Source: Lumbricus terrestris
Lineage: Eukaryota > Annelida > Clitellata > Crassiclitellata > Lumbricidae
Direction: 5' to 3'
Assembly (NCBI GenBank): GCA_949752735.1
Contig: OX457052.1
Location: 11,936,623-12,000,622 of the forward strand
Length of the DNA stretch: 64,000 nt
Shown: in pieces, positions 49,908 to 60,564 of the stretch
Numbering within the stretch: the first letter of the stretch is position 1
Layout: every line of letters begins with the position of its first letter
Notes under the pieces: model-generated
What the model saw: the letters and a program-made list of their open reading frames with translations, nothing else
Database searches by the model: none
What the model was told of the DNA's origin: nothing
Position numbers and translations under genes: made by a program

Positions 49908-50660
49908 ACAATAAATAAATAAAGTGGGATATACTTCCTGACACCAGCCATTTTGCAGAGTTAAATTCCTATGTTAGAAACTATAAGTGCTTCAAATGAA
50001 AAGCCTCCTCATGTTAACCAGTCAGAAGATGTCTTCCTCATTGGTCTTTTATTATCATACATGGGTGTAATGAAGCTTGCATTCATGTAGTGCATAGTTC
50101 ACAGTACCAACGTTACCAGCACTGTCAAATTGGTGTGCATGGTATCATCATTAAATAAAGCATAATTTTAGCAAGAGACAAGGGGCTTAAGTCTGCGACA
50201 CCATATAGAATAGCTATAGTAAATCAAGTATACTTTAAATCATGTAAATTATTACGTTAAGAAAATTTGACTTACAAACTGTCACACATGTTCATTGTTC
50301 ATCCCCAACAACTCTATAAGTCTCTAACCCCACACCCTGGAATAACTCAAGCACTTGGTCAAGCTGAAAACTATGTATTCCAATACACATCAAAAGTTAT
50401 CAAGCAAAAGAGGTTGCAAACACTGCCTGACTGAAAAGCTGTCTGCGTGACCCAAATAATTGCCAACATTACATTACCAAACTGATTGCTCAAATTTAGG
50501 TCTGCGAAAAGTTGCGGGGTTCCAGGCTGTTTTAGATTATTTGGTAGTTTGGAAATTTAATTGGAAGTTCCTTCCCTAAAGCAAACAATTAACAACTGTA
50601 TATTTACGAAAAGCTGCATTGATAAACAAAAATACTTCGCTTTAATTAAAAACTGCATTG

Positions 50661-50757
50661 GATCACATACCGAATCATTGCTTTGGTCTGGCGGTCCTTG
50701 CTTGGTGTGTCTCTTCTTCATTAGGACATTTATAATTACTGTCACGAAGGTCAAACT
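50661..50757 (-). CDS. exon-like block with a basic membrane-edge motif, copy 1
   Basis: Acceptor TTTCTTTGCAG, donor GTATGTG. One frame reads LTFVTVIINVLMKKRHTKQG then PPDQSNDS. The copy at 54365-54450 gives FDLCGVVMNVLMKKRIQQGP then LNQSND, with an in-frame 3-base difference but also a 1-base shift upstream. It looks like the end of a membrane span followed by a cytoplasmic piece. Family unknown. Confidence 0.35.
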
Positions 50758-51369
50758 GCAAAGAAATAAAGAAATATTCCAACACCAGAAACATTTTCAC
50801 AGTTTAATGTATTCAATGCTATTCATGAATGAACAACATAAAATTTTGCAACATAGAGAAACATGAGATGAAAATTAAGATTTTTTCTTTGCAAATGTTT
50901 TACAGTGCTTTATAAAAGGGCAGTCAATTGCATGTCCCGAATGTGCATGAGATTTCAAGTGTGGGTCATTCCAGGTCAAGTCATAACAGTGATCCAGCGT
51001 GACCATCTCCAATTTGATTAAATTTGGCAATACGGTAGAACCAATGAGAAACTCTAAGATTCAAAATATTAGAGAGCACGTGGGAAAATTACATACAAGA
51101 TTTGTAGCATCATACTTTACAATGTTGCGAAAATTTACCACGGGCTTTCGTAAAACATCACTCGCAAATCATTGTGAACTAATAAGACAGTGTGGCAATG
51201 CGCAAAACAGAATTTAAAAGGAAAATCGCTACAATTCTAATTAATGTATACAGCTCGGACTATGCCAACACTCAAGCGCGAACAAATTGAGCAAAAGACA
51301 TATCAAAATGATAAATAATCTCAGCGGATGTTATATTGCATCAAGGAATATTTTTAAAAATATGCCGTT

Positions 51370-51700
51370 GGTGAAAAGAAATTGGCTCAATGTCAATTGT
51401 TCTGGCTTTTCATTGAGAAGAACCAACGGTCCCAAATCTCTCGATTTGAACTCCAGGAATAATCACGTGGTGAAGACATGCTGGTGAGGAACTACCACAA
51501 TAAGCGACCAAAACCAAAAGCGCTAATAGATTTGAAGGCTGCATTTAAGTTGGTTTGGCATGGGAAGGTTTACTTCTGGGACCCATTAACAAAGACATCA
51601 AAGACATCAAGAGACTCAGAATATGTCTGGATGGTGGAAGTGGACATATTGAAAACCAAAGTTGTAATGCAGCGTAAGACTTCATGACAGACTCATTTGA
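51370..51700. other. non-duplicated spacer with a short open frame
   Basis: A 69-codon plus-strand frame (51478-51687, DLKAAFKLVWHGKVYFWDPL) has no supporting context. Nothing recognised. Confidence 0.3.
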
Positions 51701-51974
51701 GATGAAACTTGCAAAAACGCTTTATTTTTATTGTGTCATCTTTTTTAATCGTCAACAAATAGGGGAATGGGCTCACTAGAAGTTACATAGCTTTTGTTCT
51801 GTTTGAAATATTTAGTCGAAATTTGGCTTAGTTACGTATATATTAACTGCCTTTAAAACTGTAAAAGTTGATTTTGATAAATTCCCACTTTTGGCCAACA
51901 TATCAGCAAAAAATCGTAAGGGGTACTCTATTGGCCTACACTGTTAATAAACATCATTAATTCATAACAACAAT

Positions 51975-52090
51975 TCATATACTCAGAGGTATTCCAAACA
52001 CCTGCACAGCCAAACACAAGTTTTAAGATGAGAGAAGAAAGTCTGATCATAATCCTGGGAGGTGCCTAGGGGAGGCCATTACAAGTCGAC
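51975..52090 (-). mobile_element. LINE 3' tail fragment
   Basis: ACTCAGAGGTATTCCAAACA and GGGAGGTGCCTAGGGGAGGC are a degraded form of the CR1/L2-like tails. It interrupts duplication copy 2. Confidence 0.4.
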
Positions 52091-52243
52091 CATCTATCAC
52101 CCAGATGACTGAAATCTGCAGAAGAGAAAGTGATTTGAAGGAAAGCAATGGTAGGCTACATATATTTAACCTAGCCAGCTGCTAGTAGGTGCAAGCCAGA
52201 TGAAATGGCGTTTGATTATATCCGTCAATTTAAATACTTTTAC

Positions 52244-52321
52244 CTCTGCACAAGATCCATTGAAGCCGGTGTTGAAATTTCTGATGCTTTCGTTAACGAC
52301 AAATTTATGGAAAGGATCCAT
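52244..52321 (-). CDS. possible first coding exon (26 codons)
   Basis: Minus strand ATG at 52321 then DPFHKFVVNESIRNFNTGFN and GSCAE, ending at a good donor GTAAAAGT. It contains two N-glycosylation-type sites (NES, NGS), as in a secreted or extracellular N-terminus. There is no signal peptide. The link to any other exon is not established. Confidence 0.3.
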
Positions 52322-52714
52322 CCGCTATCAACCAAGAATCTCCTAAATGTAAATTAAATCAGTGATTACTAACAACAGACAACTTTTGTGCTACAATTCA
52401 ATTAATCCACATTAGCATTTCAAGTTAAATGAGTACAATAAAGAGATACTTAAAAAATAGTATTACCGGTAACAATTCAGGGAGAATGTAAGTAAACACA
52501 CAAAGCTATAAAGAAGGTTGAGCTAATGTTTTTAACTTGATGAAAGTGACAACATGCACACAGTGTTAGGTTTAAAACAGTAAACTGCAAACTCCTGAAG
52601 AATAATTTCATTATTATGCTTTGTAAGTGCTCATGCTAATGGCAGTATCTTCAGTTATAGGCTCCCTTGTAACGGCATGACTGTGTTACGGCACCATAGA
52701 AATTGCCGCTACAA

Positions 52715-52909
52715 CAGGGCTGTTTTTAAGGAATTTTTAGAACTGCACATCCTCTTCTCTCCTTTCTCAACCCCCATGGTAAATTACTCCCAATCTGAGG
52801 AAAATGACCTTTTTTACTGGTTTTAACTGTACAGAAGTGCTTCTACAACTGCACGAATCCATTTAGAACTGCACATTTTGTGTAGAACTGCACGTTAAAA
52901 AAATCCCTG
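52715..52909. mobile_element. hAT-type MITE, 'CAGGGCT' family copy
   Basis: Ends CAGGGCTGTTTTTAAGG and GTTAAAAAAATCCCTG. Perfect duplication CGCTACAA at 52707-52714 and 52910-52917. Very similar to 21930-22135 in the same orientation. Confidence 0.9.
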
Positions 52910-53532
52910 CGCTACAATTATAATTCGTACCCTGAAAAGTTGACAAATCCTACATTTGTCGGTGGAAATAGTGCTCAACATTAATCTCACAAGATAAAAG
53001 GGCTATACCACATGAAAAGCAGATTAAACATAGCTAATTGGGTGAATCCAAGGTTTGTCTGATTCAGCCTTCATGAATGCACTTTCACTGTCTCCAGGCG
53101 CATGGAGTACATGATTGCCTAACTGGTATGGCATTGTCACCTTGTCTTTGCTCCAGCCTAAGCAAGTTCTGCTGTCCAGTATCTGCTGTGTTAGCTTGCA
53201 GACCCTTCGATCTGCCTCTAGTCTTTGGTCCCTTGCTTCTGTTAGAACCGCAACCTTTCTGCATCATGCTTCTCACTTATAGATCCTTCTGTTTGGAATA
53301 TCCACCCATTGGAGATATTCCTGTTACGAAGGATTGAATAATCAGTGTTTTACAGGTTCCTTAAGTCCTGTTTATCACACTGTGGTTGGACTGGAAGCGA
53401 CGCTGAGAGGGTTTAAAGGTGGGGCTCTATTTAAATTCTTGAAATCATCCAATATATGAATTTCTGGATTTGCTTAAATTCATGCGATACTATTCACTTA
53501 TAGTTGATATTATTTAAAATGCGAAACATACC

Positions 53533-53601
53533 ACAAAAATCAATCATGGTGTAGCTGGCACGTTTGGAACAGATTGAACTTCAGCTGCTGTAGATGTTTC
53601 C
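53533..53601 (-). CDS. exon-like block in duplication copy 2
   Basis: Paralogue of 49836-49907: ETSTAAEVQSVPNVPATP then TGA. Six residues differ and no gap is needed up to the stop. Either a terminal exon or a decayed one. Confidence 0.25.
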
Positions 53602-54364
53602 TACAGGTAACAAAATAATGTATTTGTTAATAAAGTGGGTTACGCTGTATGACGCCAGTCATTATACAGCAGCAGAGTTAAATTCTTGTGTTAGATGCTA
53701 GAAGTGCTCTAAGTGAGAAGCCATCTCATGTTAACCTGTCAGAAGATTGTCTTCCACCTAGCTGTCTCAATCATTGGCCTTTTACAATACACGTGGGTCC
53801 AAGGAGCTTGCATTCATGTAGTGCACAGCTCACAGAACCAACATTACCAGCAATGTCAAATTGGTGTGCAAGTTATCATCATAAAATAAAGCATAAATTT
53901 AGGAAGAGGAGAAAAGGGAGCAGTCAAGCAAATTATTATGTTCAGAAAGTTTTAATTACAAACTGTTACACATGTTCATCCACAACAACTCTTTAAGTCA
54001 AGAATCTAACCCCTCCCCGAAACAACTCGTGCACTCTGTCATAACCGAAAACAATGCATTCCAATACACAGCAAAAGTCACAATTATCAAGCACAAGAGG
54101 TTGCAAACACTGCCTGACTTGAAAAGCTGTCTGCGTGAACCAAAATAATATCCAACAATAAAATATCAAACTGATTGCTCAATTAAGGTCTGCGAGCAGT
54201 TGCGGGATTGCAACTTGTTTTAGAGTATTTGACAAGTTGGAAGCTTAGTTTTCAAAGTTATTTTCCTAAAGAAAACAATTAACAACTCTATAGTCAGGAA
54301 AAGCTGCATTGATACAAAATTCCAAATATCACACTATAATTAATCACTGCACTGGATTACATAC

Positions 54365-54450
54365 CGGATCATTGCTTTGGTTAAGCGGTCCTTGTTGGAT
54401 TCTTTTCTTCATTAGGACATTCATCACTACTCCGCAAAGGTCAAACTGCA
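54365..54450 (-). CDS. exon-like block in duplication copy 2
   Basis: Acceptor TATTTGCAG, donor GTATGTAA. Frame FDLCGVVMNVLMKKRIQQGP then LNQSNDP. Paralogue of 50661-50757; splice-like borders are kept in both copies. Confidence 0.3.
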
Positions 54451-54724
54451 AATAGAATATTCCAGCACCAGAAACATTTTCAGAGTTTGAGGTATTAATG
54501 AATGAACAATCAAAAAATTTAACATCAAGAAACATGAAGATTTTTCTTTGCAAATTTTTCACTGCTCACTTTTTAAAAGTCAGTCAATTGCATGTCCTGA
54601 ACGTACATGGGATTTCAAGTGTTGGTCATTTCGGGTCATATCATAACAGTGACCCGGCATGACAAATTTTAATTAAATTTAAGAAGATGGTAGAACCCAA
54701 TAAGAAACTCGCAGAAATAAAAAA

Positions 54725-56395
54725 AAATTAAATTATGGGTAAACCAATTTCCGAGATATGGGTCATTGAACCTCGACCCAAACGCCCTGGTTTACTATGA
54801 CCGGACGAGATTTAAACTGCTGTATCTCAGCTACTATTGCACCTGGAAACAAAAGTGAGATACCATATAGAAGCTGAGTGAATGCTTTATTTGCCAAGGT
54901 TGCTAAAAATAGCAATTTTCAGCAGCATCAAAATTGTGTAAAACTGTAGCCTAGTAACCCTCATATATGTGAAACTCTATACTCTCATATTCTTATAAAC
55001 TTTATCCCATTCAAAATACTAATCTAGATAGTCAGTGAAAAGTTGAGAAGGTGCGCTCCAAAGAGAACGAACATTAACTCCCCAAACAACTCCCCCAGAC
55101 AAAACCCCCAGACTAGGACAAAAACCTCCGGGTAGAACATAAATGGCACACAGGCAGTAATCCTCCGAATGGGGGTACTAAGTTTAAAATACATATGTTT
55201 GTCGTACACAAGCTGGAAAGATGAAAAGAATTCTCGCTAAATAGAATTCGGATTGACACAAAATAATTTTCACCTTAATGGAAGCTGGATTGATGAAAAT
55301 ATTCTTGCTTAAACTGGAGCTGGATAGAATGATAATATTCTTGCCTAAATTAAAGCTGAATTGATGAAAATATTCTTGCTTAAACTGGAGCTGGATTGAA
55401 TGATAATATTCTTGCTTAAATTAGAGCTGAATTGATTAAAATATTCTTGCTTAGATTGGAGCTTGATTAATGAAAATATTCTTGCTTAAATTGCAGCAGG
55501 ATCGATGAAAAATAATTAACATTTAAATAGAACTTTAGAAGTTTGATTAATTAATGAAAGCAATTGTTGCTATGTAAATAGAAGCGGGACTGGTGACAGC
55601 GTTCTATCAATTAGGTTATTTGCACAGGTAGGGGTTTTGTCCAGTGGGGTCGATGTCCTAGGATAAAACTGGGAATTTTTTGTCTGAGGGCTTGTCCAGG
55701 GTTTTTTGGTCTGAGAGTTTTGTCTAGGAAGTTAATGTCCTAAACTGTCTCGGAAACGGGTTGACCCAAAAATCTAAAATTCTGACTTTGGGAGCTTCTC
55801 GTTAGCCTCTATAAACATGCAAAATTCAATCAAAGCTGGAGATGCTAAATTTTATTCAAAACTGTTGATTTGACTTGGACTAACATGTGTGCACGGTGAA
55901 CATTTGGGTGTGGGACATTAACCCCTAGGCAAAACCACTGGACAAAACCCAGAACCCCACCCTCCTACCTATTTAGCCTAGGACAAAAAACCCGAACAAA
56001 CCCCCATGCCTGCGAAATAGTCTATTTTGTAGTTAATTGATAAAATGTGTTTCATCTATCCAGCTTCTATTTAAAAAGCAACAATTGATTTCATCAATTT
56101 AATTATTTAATTAACAAATTTTGGTTTTCATCAATCCAGCTCCTATTTAAGCAAGAACATTTTCATCAATCCAGATCCAATTTAAGCGAGAACATTTTAT
56201 TAGTTCAGCTTCCATATAAGTAAAAATGACTTGATATCAATCCGATTTCTATTTAGCAAGAATTATTTTCATCATTCACTTGTGTACGACCAACATATGC
56301 ATTTTGAACTTAGGACCGCAATTGATGCACTACCAGAGTGGGCTTATGTCCTACTCTGGGTAGTGTCCTTTTCCTTTTCCCAAGCATTTCAATCG
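54725..56395. mobile_element. 1.7-kb foldback-type insertion
   Basis: Absent from duplication copy 1. Inverted arms lie at about 55080-55560 and 56030-56390, sharing for example CATATGTTTGTCGTACACAA and its complement. The left arm holds five units of a ~43-bp repeat (GAAAATATTCTTGCTTAAA with GAGCTGGATTGA). The centre is rich in TTTTGTCC/GGACAAAA. No coding frame. Confidence 0.75.
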
Positions 56396-56699
56396 CCAGA
56401 AACAACGAGCACGTGGCAATATTACAAACAAGATTTGTACCGCATGCTTTAAAATGTTGTAAAATTTAGCCTGGGGTTTCGTAAAACGTGCATTAGCAAA
56501 TCATCGTGAGGTAATAAAACAATGTGGCAATGCGCAAAACGGCATTTAAAAGAAACATGGCTAGAATTATAATGTTTGCGGCTATGATTATCCCAACACC
56601 GAAGGAAATGAGCGCGAAAAATGTGCAAACAGACATATAAAAACAACAAACAACCTCAGCGGATGTTAAATTGCATAGATGAATATGTCAAATGTCATT

Positions 56700-58980
56700 G
56701 GGTTTACCAGATTTTCGATTTTTGGCTGGAAAATGTACCAGATATAAATTTTGTACAAGTACGACCATAACTCGTCGGAATTTAGGAACGAAAGGAAGTC
56801 AAATACTCTCGACGGCTTTTAGCAGGGTCAGATAAATTTGTAGCGCATCAATAGCTGTACGTCTAACACGAAGTAACATTAATTTATTTATTTAACAATT
56901 TAACGAAGCTTACCAAGATAGAATCCAATCCGAAAAATTATAATAGAAAATGACTATGAACTGCAATTTAATCTCCCGCATGCATACGCAATATTTAACT
57001 CATTATTCTAAAGATTGCCACTTAGGCTAGTGTAGTGAATAAACAGATTAAACAATTGCTATCTGAAAGAAGATTATTTTTGATGACGCGACTTTCATCT
57101 TGAAATTCACAATGATTTTCTAAACTTCGGAAGTCTACATTGGACCCACTAACCTACGAGGTTTCCTGGACAGATGCTGCGCAGAAAGGTCTATGCGCCC
57201 TGTTTGTTGTCGTTTTCTTTTCTCACAAATATCCGAAAATTAGTCAACAGTACTGTTATTAATGTAATGTGACATTAAGCCAATATTACTTCTCCAGTGA
57301 CGCTGATACTTGCCATTTCACCCTGTATGTTTGTCAACGCTCATTACTTACTTGTTTACTTACTTTAAACAATTTGCACTGTTTGTGATGGAGTCATTTA
57401 TACCTCCATCTGTTCTGCCATTGTATTTTTAGCACTTGGAAAAAATTACGCGCTGACAAACAATAGCCTAATTAAAAATTTATTTGGCAGTTAAGACCAA
57501 TAACCTATTAGATAGCCCAGTAATTATAGGCCTATTGATTCTCGTTGTAAATTATTCAGACCTGTAGGCCAATAGAACTTTTTGCTCATCTACTCTGCGC
57601 ATAGCCTGCATAGCCTGCAATGATCTTCTGGAAGTAATTAAAATGATTACTATCGCTATATCAACCTAAAAATGCAGAAAATATTTTCTCATGTTGTGAT
57701 TGTACATGCTATAATCTGTTCACATTTTATGTCCCCGCAGTGCGGTTGCAAGCGGTTCAGTAAAGTAGGCTACATACATACTTACATGCTACCTTACTTA
57801 CTATAGTATTGGTAGATCTCGTAAAATTAGGCCTAATATAAGCGCGTGCATATAGGGTCTTACTAAATTCCAACAATTTAACAAATGACAATTTCCAAAC
57901 TTTGTTTGAATTTAGCCTAAATTCAATAATTTATGGTAGATTTGGCCTAATCGACTAGCACTTCCGAATGCATAAAAACATTAATGAAAGCTTATTTGTC
58001 ACGTGTAGGCGAAGCTTAATTGGAGGTCACATTATTCGCAGCGGACTTTACCTTGCGAGGTCTAAATACTGTCTGATGCCGTTTTATCAAGCGGCCGTGA
58101 AATTTACGGTGACGTCGGTGAGCTCGCCCAAAATAAACTGTGGGCCACCGTTTTATATTCCGACGATCGTAGACCGTCGTGGAATACTGTCCATGCACCG
58201 TTGTAATCACGGTGAAGGCTTAGAGTGTAGCCTATGTACATGTATGGACCCATAATTATTCGTAAAAACGGGGGTTTTCGTTTATTTATCTTATCACAAA
58301 GAAGCTCGTTTTATATTTTAAAAAGTTTTTGTCTTGTTTTAAGTATGTACTTTTTATATGAGACCAAATTTCTTTGCTTTTTTATTTTTTACCGCCTGGA
58401 ACTAGCCTATATTCCCTAATAGACGAAATCGACATGTCGTGTTCGTATGCGCAGTGGGTCGCGGGCCACTGCTTCCCTAGCTATCTTACACTTAGGCCTA
58501 TAGTCTACTGAGTCTACCAGAATTGTAAGCACACGAAAGTGGCGAATAAAAAACCCGTTTCCTTCCGATTTCATAGTTGCACGGATATGATCACAGAAAT
58601 GGCCAGTTTTTAGAAATGTCGAGTTTACGATTACGATTACGATTATATGTTTTCAGTTACCAGATCAAGTTTCCAATCAAAGTCTAGAAACCTTTGTCTC
58701 AATGCAGAAACATCAATCGTTAGTCGCTTCTGTAAAAAAACCTGTCTTCACAGACTCACAATCTTTGTCCGGCACTATTCGAGTTAGCCTAATAGAAAGA
58801 GTGTCCTCTTGTGCATTTCAGTTTCAGTGAGAAGTCCGTTGTAGGCCAAAGATTTTTGAGACCTTAACGACGAGAGTGACTGGAAAATCAATGAAGGTCG
58901 TCGGAAAAGTTCTAAGAAGCGAACGTGTGTTTGCTGTGCTGCAACATTAATACATTACTCAGTAACTCCTCCACTGGTTG
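56700..58980. other. 2.3 kb without recognisable genes
   Basis: Mostly AT-rich. 58020-58220 is richer in G+C and open on both strands for ~65-95 codons, but I recognise nothing there. 58985-59034 resembles an RTE-type 3' UTR motif. Confidence 0.5.
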
Positions 58981-59034
58981 CACTCTGCCAGTGCCAGTCC
59001 CAAGCCTGGATAAAGGAGGAGGGCGTCGCTAATG

Positions 59035-59234
59035 NNNNNNNNNNNNNNNNNNNNNNNNNNNNNNNNNNNNNNNNNNNNNNNNNNNNNNNNNNNNNNNNNN
59101 NNNNNNNNNNNNNNNNNNNNNNNNNNNNNNNNNNNNNNNNNNNNNNNNNNNNNNNNNNNNNNNNNNNNNNNNNNNNNNNNNNNNNNNNNNNNNNNNNNNN
59201 NNNNNNNNNNNNNNNNNNNNNNNNNNNNNNNNNN
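59035..59234. other. assembly gap (200 N)
   Basis: Exactly 200 N, a common placeholder for a gap of unknown size. The right flank matches sequence downstream of the membrane-protein gene at 20.03 kb; the left flank does not. Confidence 1.
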
Positions 59235-59244
59235 ATGGAGATAC

Positions 59245-59510
59245 AGCTTAGTTATCCATCATCTAGGCATCCCTAGTATCATTTATCTGGACTCAAATAT
59301 CTCATATATATATATATGGGGTGCGGTGATGTAGTGGGACTGTGGTGGGCTCGGTGCCCTGGAGCAAATGAGAGGAGTAAATGAATGAATAAATAAAGAA
59401 ATAAAATTAATAATAATTAATTATTATCACGGTCTTTTCACGTGAATGAATTGCTGCAGTATTCGATACATCGAAGTCGATCGCGTATTAGCGAGGGCTG
59501 CTTATAATAT
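59245..59510 (+). repeat. second version of the 20.03-20.90 kb region
   Basis: ATCCCTAGTATCATTTATCT, the SINE start GGGGTGCGG, GTAAATGAATGAAT, then CACGGTCTTTTCACGTGAAT and GTCGATCGCGTATTAGCGAG match 20040-20900 without the Helitron-like element and most of the SINE. Confidence 0.85.
59318..59400 (+). mobile_element. SINE copy with large internal deletion
   Basis: The head GGGGTGCGGTGATGTAGTGG joins directly to the tail GAGGAGTAAATGAATGAAT. The orthologous or allelic copy at 20098-20325 is longer. Confidence 0.7.
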
Positions 59511-59636
59511 AGGGTAATCGTAAATACCATGACACGCAGCAAAGCGCACTGATGAGGAATCGCTTTCCGCTACCCTCCAAAGATCCACTCAACCTTCCAA
59601 TCAGCCGTCCTCCCCGCGAGGGTTGGCCGCATCATG

Positions 59637-59697
<61 letters not shown>
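59637..59697. repeat. (ATA)n microsatellite at a LINE 3' end
   Basis: About 60 bp of AAT repeats, followed by the MITE and the LINE tail. Confidence 0.9.
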
Positions 59698-59702
59698 GAC
59701 GA

Positions 59703-59898
59703 CAGGGCTTTTTTTAACGTGCAGTTGTACACAAAATGTGCAGTCCTAAACGGATTTGTGCAGTTGTAGAAGCACTTATGTACAGTTTAAACTAGCCAAA
59801 AAGGGCCGTTGTCATCCGATTGGAAGTAATTTACCATGGAGGATTAGAAAGAAAAGAAGGTGTTGTGCAGTTCTAAAAATTCCCTAAAAACAGCCCTG
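59703..59898. mobile_element. hAT-type MITE, 'CAGGGCT' family copy
   Basis: Ends CAGGGCTTTTTTTAACG and CCCTAAAAACAGCCCTG. Perfect duplication TAAGACGA at 59695-59702 and 59899-59906. It is inserted at the boundary of a LINE and its (ATA)n tail. Confidence 0.95.
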
Positions 59899-60208
59899 TA
59901 AGACGATTTATATAGCGCCGTAGCTCAGCCGAGGCCGAAGGAAAGGGCGCTGTACCAGAGTTCAAAAGTAACTAGCAATTATACGACTGTTTAAATAGAT
60001 AAGTCTTGAGTCTGGATTTGAATGCCTCCAGAGAAGGTGCATTCCGCACATAGTCAGGAAGATTATTCCATGCAGTTGGTCCCGACACAGAGAACGAGCT
60101 TCCCCCAAACCTCGTGGTTGACCGTGGGACCTGTAGCAGACTCTTCGATGATGATCTTAGCCGACTATCTGCTACACGAATGCAAAATTCAGATATATAG
60201 TCCGGCAT
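59899..60208 (-). mobile_element. CR1/Jockey-group LINE 3' fragment
   Basis: Minus strand: FCIRVADSRLRSSSKSLLQV, FSVSGPTAWNNLPDYVRNAP, then LEAFKSRLKTYLF. This is the conserved C-terminal block of jockey/CR1-like reverse transcriptases. Confidence 0.8.
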
Positions 60209-60556
60209 AAGGACTATGAATTATCCTTCTCCATTCTTGTCGACCCTCCGTGCTCCTCGTGATCTGCTCCACCGTCATTCCAGTCCAGGTTCGAATGTTA
60301 TCCATCCATGTCATATTAGGTCTGCCTCTTCCTCGCCCACCCGGTGCCGTGCCCTGTATCAGATTTTTTCCATTGGCCTACAGCTTCCTTTTTTCCTAAT
60401 TATGTGACCATGATATCCCATCTTCCTCTCTTTTATATTTGATAGTAACATTCTGTCAATCGACAAATAGCGTTGGTAAAATGAGTAGACAGTGTAGGAC
60501 GTGATTTTCTCCCATTCGATGGCGACGGTTATCCGTTCATCACTGATTCTAATAAT
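60209..60556 (-). mobile_element. RTE-type LINE C-terminus
   Basis: Minus strand: EWEKITSYTVYSFYQRYLSI, KKGSCRPMEKNLIQGTAPGG, RGRPNMTWMDNIRTWTGMTV, then STEGRQEWRRIIHSPYAG. Classic RTE ending (GRP---W-DNI--WTG). It is interrupted at 60556 by the element below. Confidence 0.8.
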
Positions 60557-60564
60557 ACTCCGTT

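Larger units (their letters stand above)
49250..51365. repeat. tandem duplication, copy 1
   Basis: The order of blocks is shared with 52930-56695: CACAAGATAAAAGGGCTATA, ATGGAGTACATGATTGCC, GGGTTCTTCTG-type spacer, exon-like blocks, AGCTGCATTGAT, then GTGGCAATGCGCAAAAC and CCTCAGCGGATGTTA. Copies are diverged, with several indels. Confidence 0.8.
52930..56695. repeat. tandem duplication, copy 2 (with a 1.7-kb insertion)
   Basis: Collinear with 49250-51365 up to about 54720 and again from about 56398. The intervening sequence is absent from copy 1. Confidence 0.8.

Noticed and set aside
50557..50754. 65-codon minus-strand frame as a complete small gene
   Set aside because: It reads through a donor-like site into AT-rich sequence, and the paralogue does not keep the extended frame.
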